Below, piece by piece: positions 40,801 through 46,604 of a DNA stretch of 64,000 nt. Positions within the stretch are counted from its first letter, which is position 1. Each line of letters starts with the position of its first letter. The position numbers and the translations under genes are program-made. The notes beneath the pieces were generated by a model, which did not search any database, had not been told where the DNA came from, and saw only the letters and a list, made by a program, of their open reading frames with translations. Origin of the DNA: Melitaea cinxia (Eukaryota; Arthropoda; Insecta; Lepidoptera; Nymphalidae); NCBI RefSeq assembly GCF_905220565.1, contig NC_059416.1, positions 744,001-808,000 on the forward strand. Reading direction: 5' to 3'.

Positions 40801-43800
40801 AAGCACCTTCCTCCCCGGGGTGCGCTTATACAGTCATTGTTACACGCGGACGGCGCACGTTTTGTATCTAACCGAATGAAAGGAAGGAGGATATAGTGTT
40901 TAGTAATTTACAGTATAGAAGTGTGTTGTAGACACTTGTAGTTTTACAAGTATCTCCGCATTAAAAGAACGCTCTGATTTGTTTGTTATTGATAACTGCT
41001 GAAAATATTTAATTTTTAAACTTATTTAACAATTAGGAAGGTTATCAAGTGATAAAACGGGCTGTATAACGTCACGCTCTGACATGCAATGGAACAAAAT
41101 AATCACAATGTGTCTACTCCTATACTATACAACTAGTCGGAGGAGAGGAGAGTACTACTAGGAGGATATTGTTTACAAGAGAGAAGAGAGTTTTTAATTA
41201 TCGTTATACGATGACGATGCTTGAAAAAATCTATTAAACCTATTTTATTATAATTATGTTTTCTCGCAAACGAAAACAATAACTGACTTTAATTAGGTAC
41301 ATCAAGAAGTAATACAACGTAGGTCGACAAAAACACAGTGAAATAAATACGCATTATTAGCAATAACTCGAAAAGTACTTGTCAAATCTCAATTAAATTT
41401 AAATGTGACCACATGACACGCAACGCCTTTCGATTCGATTCTGAGGTAACATACATAAAAAAATACAATCTTATTAAGAACCTCCTTTTAGTCGGTTAAT
41501 AAAGTAATATTGTTGTTATTAAATTATTAGTTTAATTCAAACAGATTCAAAACAATAGACTCAATTTTTTTATATATAACTAGGTCGCAAACAAGCGTAC
41601 AACTCAACTGTTGGTAAGCGATTACCGTAGATTATAGACGCCTCTAACACCAGAAGCATTGCAAGCGCGTTGTCGACCCTATTCCCAATTACCCCTGGTA
41701 TACCCATCATTACAGCCTATACAGTCCACTGCTGGACATAGGCCTCCACAAGTTTACGCCAAAAATAACGTGAACTCATGTGTTTTGCCCATAGTCACCA
41801 CGCTGGGCAGGCGGGTTGTTGACCGCAGGGCTAGCTTTGTCGCACCGAAGACGCTGCTGCCCGTCTTCGGCCCGTGTATTTCAAAGCCAGCAGTTGGATG
41901 GTTATCCCGCCACCGGTCGGCTTTTTAAGTTCCAAGGTGGTAGTGGAACTGTGTTATCCCTTAGTCGCCTCTTACGAAACTCACAGGAAGAGAGGGGGTG
42001 GCTATATTCTTTAGTACCGTAGCCACACAGTACGCCCTGGTATACCCAATTTCTAATAATTCATACTCAATTTACTTATTTTGATTTTTACACTTTACAC
42101 AGCATTATACTAGATTTGATAGTAAGCTCAAAGTCATTGTTTTTCAATGATATGAGAGTTCAACAAACACATAACTAGCATATTTAAAATGAGGTCAAAA
42201 CTTTAGTCATCTTTATCAGTTAAGCATTGTGATGATCTTATAGCTCAAGGCAATTTTACGTACAAAGGTATTGTGCAATTAAAATGTTGTTAAAATTCCC
42301 GCGGTGAGTAGTAATAGCTCGGTAACGTTACACAAACATTACACAAACGATACCCCAACTAAAGATGGAGGCACGGGTCTCGAACGCTCGGAGACTGTGT
42401 GGGAATCGCTTTAATCTATTATTGTGCAGGGTTGTGCGCATCGATACGCGTACAGCGGTTTTTGAGATTTTGTGATGAGTCAATGGTCTAACGATTTTAT
42501 ATAAATACTAGCGACCCGCTCCCGCTTCCCACAGTTACAAAAACTATTAATGTTCCTGTTGTATAGTTGTTACTAACAATAAGCATGTTTTATACATATA
42601 AACCTTCCTCTGGAATTACTCTATTTACTAAAGAAAACCGCATCAAAAGCCATATCGTAGTTTTAAAGATTTAAGGATACACAACGTCCTCCGGCCCGTT
42701 GGACCGACAATCTACATAAGATTGCCCATGTAGGCTGGATGAGGATTGCGGAAAACCGGGATGTTTGGCGCGAACTTATCATCTCTTTATCCCTTAGGCG
42801 CCTCTTACGACACCCACAGGAAGAGAAGGGATGGCTATATTCTTAATGCCGTAACCACACAGCAAATAAATTTCTAAAATAAAAGTAGCTTATGTTACTC
42901 CTTATTACATCAGTGAAAGTAGCATCAAAATCAGTTCAGCCGTTTCAGAGTTTAGTGGGAAAAAACAGACAGACAGACAAAAAATGTAAAAAAAAATATT
43001 TCGGTATATGTACCGTGTAATACATGCATATGCTTTTAGTAAAAAGCGGTTATTTTAATATTACAAACAGACGCTCCAATTTTATTTATTTGTATAGGTA
43101 TCTTATATTTTTAACTTGATCGCAAATTTTTATAAAGTTGAATAAAAGCGTGGGTAGTTGAGCGACGGTATCGGATTGCAATTTTAATTTCTTCAGCAAA
43201 GTTTAGTTCAACCTTGACTACTTATATTGATGATGTACAAGGATGATTCTTAAACGAGTTCAACAAGGAGAACCAATACTTCATACTTCATTTCATTTCA
43301 GCCTATCACAGTCCACTGCTGGACACAGGCCTCCTCAAGTTCGCACTAGGCTAGCTAGGCTTATTATTGATAAGTACAATCAAATTACTACGCTCATAGA
43401 AACCGGTCGTACGTTATAGCACTAGATCTCTATTTGCTAAGACCATGATGTCATAGAATCACGTTCAAGAACCACAACAAATGAGTATAAAAAAGTCCGA
43501 GAACTTATGTAATATATTACTAAGACCTTGAAACGTTAATTGAAGTGTCTTATTTTTCTACGAATAAATTCCAAAGGAAAAAAAAAATAACTCGATAATC
43601 GATAAGTTGATTTAAGATTTGTAATGTGTTTAAAAAAGAGTTCTGTCCATTTAAATACGGTGTATTCAAATATCGAACATGACGCCTCGATATTGACTAA
43701 GTTTGATTATACGACGCAAAAGACGAGGTTCTCGATTCGATTGTATTTTGTGTTACCACCCATCTTTTTATTGGGAGTATCGATTTTGATGATTTTGTTT

Positions 43801-46556
43801 TATTCCAAGCCTGGGGCTTGTCGTGTGGTTTGAGCGAGATCTAACGAGTTTTAAGTTATCCCTGATAAATACGTAGTCGAAGGAAATTTTTGTTGTTTTC
43901 TTTTCAGTACAAATACACGTTATGTCTATTAACGTTTTAATGATATCTCGAATAAAGAAGTTTTACGAATAAAACGAAGAATCGAATAAAAGTACACGGT
44001 TCAATAAAGAACTTATTCTAACGCAGCGTAGGTCTTTGACAGTATTTCCTATAATCTATATCCTCAGTTATACGATCGACTTAAAGGGCCGGTTTCACCG
44101 ATTGTGATTGACGTTTATCTAGCACATAAGTTACGAACAGACTTTAACACAAGGAGGTAGAATAGGCCATTGGGACTTGTTTTATCTTAATTAATAAACT
44201 ACTAGTTTTAAATTGACATTCACGAATAGAAATATCTGACATGAAAATATTTATTTCGCCATAAAGTGATAATACAAACTTCACGAACGTCAAAAAATCT
44301 ACATTCGCAAAAAAAATTACATTTTTTTTTTATATCACTAGGTTGGTAAACAAGCGTACGGCTCACCTGATAGTAAAAGATAACCGTAACTTATAGACGC
44401 CTGTAACATCAGAAGCATCGCAAGCGCGTTGCCGACCCAATCCCCAATCCCCCCACGAGCTCTGGTCACCTTACTCACCAACAGAAACACAATATTGCTT
44501 GAAAACAGTATTATTTAGCTATGATCTTCTGTAAGGTCGAGGTACTACCCCAGTCGGGCTGCTCCGTATTTTGAGCAGGAAATTCCTGCCTTGCCCTACC
44601 TCAGTCAAATAAACATCGCGAAAAAATAGTTTAAATAGAAGAAGCATTTATTAATCAAAAAAGTTTCAACACTGAAACAGTAGGTACACTAGACCTGTAC
44701 ATTACAAATTTAGGTAATATACCTAGTGTTTTGCAGCAACCCTAACCTCGTCACTATATTTACGTAACACTAAATCCAAGTGTCTCATATATTCGCATAT
44801 CTCATAAATATAGTGGAATTCGACGCGTTGGCACAATGTTCACAGCACTGGTTAGTGGCTGTTGCGCTGGCGGTTGCGGGTTCGATCCCCGCACATGACA
44901 AACATTTGTATTACCATACAGATGTTTGCCGTGGTTTAGGCGTTTGTGCAGACCCACAAGGGTCACCCCACCGTGCCTGTGAGAGCACGTTAAGCTGTCG
45001 GTCCCGATTGTTATAATGTACACCTGATAGGGATCGTTGCTCATAGTAGGAAATATATTCATCAACCCGCGTTGGAGCAGCGTGGTGGATTTAGCTCTGA
45101 TCCATCTCCTATATGAGGAAAGAGGTCTGATGAGCAGTGAGATATTACAGGCTAAAGCTATTGTGTCATTCGATGGTGAAAAATTACATATCAATAACTT
45201 TTATCTATCTGATAGCGTCATTCGTCAAATAACGTTATCCAAAACGGGTGTAACAGGCCCTAAAATTTATTTCCAGGCTGCGTAATTCTTCGACAGTCTC
45301 CAATAATCTATAAATCTGGTTTTACGCCTGAATTTCGATCTATAACCTTCCGCGGTCGTAAAACTAACCAGCTTAGCTGAATGTACGTTTGCTTTTACTG
45401 GATTTTAAAATATAAATTGAAACGGTATAAAACTGTCAGTTGTAATCAATGACCCACTTTAGCTGATTCTGAGAAGAAATATGCTTTAATATTGTTTGCA
45501 TAGTAATTGACCAGTGTGTTGGCGCAGTTTGCAGTGACCCTGTTATCAGCTCTGCCTGGATCTGGGTGTCATATTTGTTTTTATATATTTACATATGTAT
45601 TATTTGCATGTATATTTATCAGAAAAAAATTGCTATACCAGTCAACTGCATCAAGTTGCTTACTTTAACGCCTGACTGTATGTGAATCTTATACGACAAT
45701 TTATATTTATATTTCTATTACAACAGCTGAATCAACGTAACAAATTTATGTAATATATATATATATATTATTTATCGTTGTGTCTATTTATTATAAATAT
45801 TCTTTGACGATTAGCAGGAAAGTGGACATAGGGTGCCAATCAAACCACCAATTGCAAATTCATGCGACGTTTCGATCCTTTATTGGACCATCATCAGGCA
45901 TCTTCACATACGGTAGCCAAAAGACATCTCCCCGTCAAAGTTCTTTCATTATGTAAGATTCTAAATCCAAATACATTATATATTATTTTTAAGTTATATT
46001 CTAAACTGTAATCTCTAAATTTTGAAAATTTAAACTAAAACATTTGAATTTAATAGGTAACAATATGCACAATTTTAAGTTATTAAGTTTTTGATTTTTT
46101 ACAATTTCAAGGCATCAAATTCTCCGAACTTGACTATTGAACTGCATCTTTACATATGTTAATTAAATTTATAATTTTTTCCTCCTATTTTTGGTTCCTT
46201 TAATTTATATTATTTCTACCCACATGTATTTTTCTTCAATTTTATATATTAATTTTTTTATTACTCATTATTTAAATTGTTAAGATTTAAAAAATATTAG
46301 TCATTTCTTATAAAATTATGTCATTAAAATTATGTCATTTAAAATTGGCTAGTTACAAAATTTACATTACAATTTCTATTTTGTAGTTATTGCTCTTTAC
46401 ATTTACATTTTGTTCTCCAATTTCTTGTATTCTCGTGTATATAGTAGCATCAATACATCTTTGTGATTATTAAATTACATCCTCCAATTAGTTTTTTAAT
46501 TTTAATTTTTTGTTAACGGCCGAAAACACGTCACTCCACATGGATGTCACAACTGT

Positions 46557-46604
<48 letters not shown>

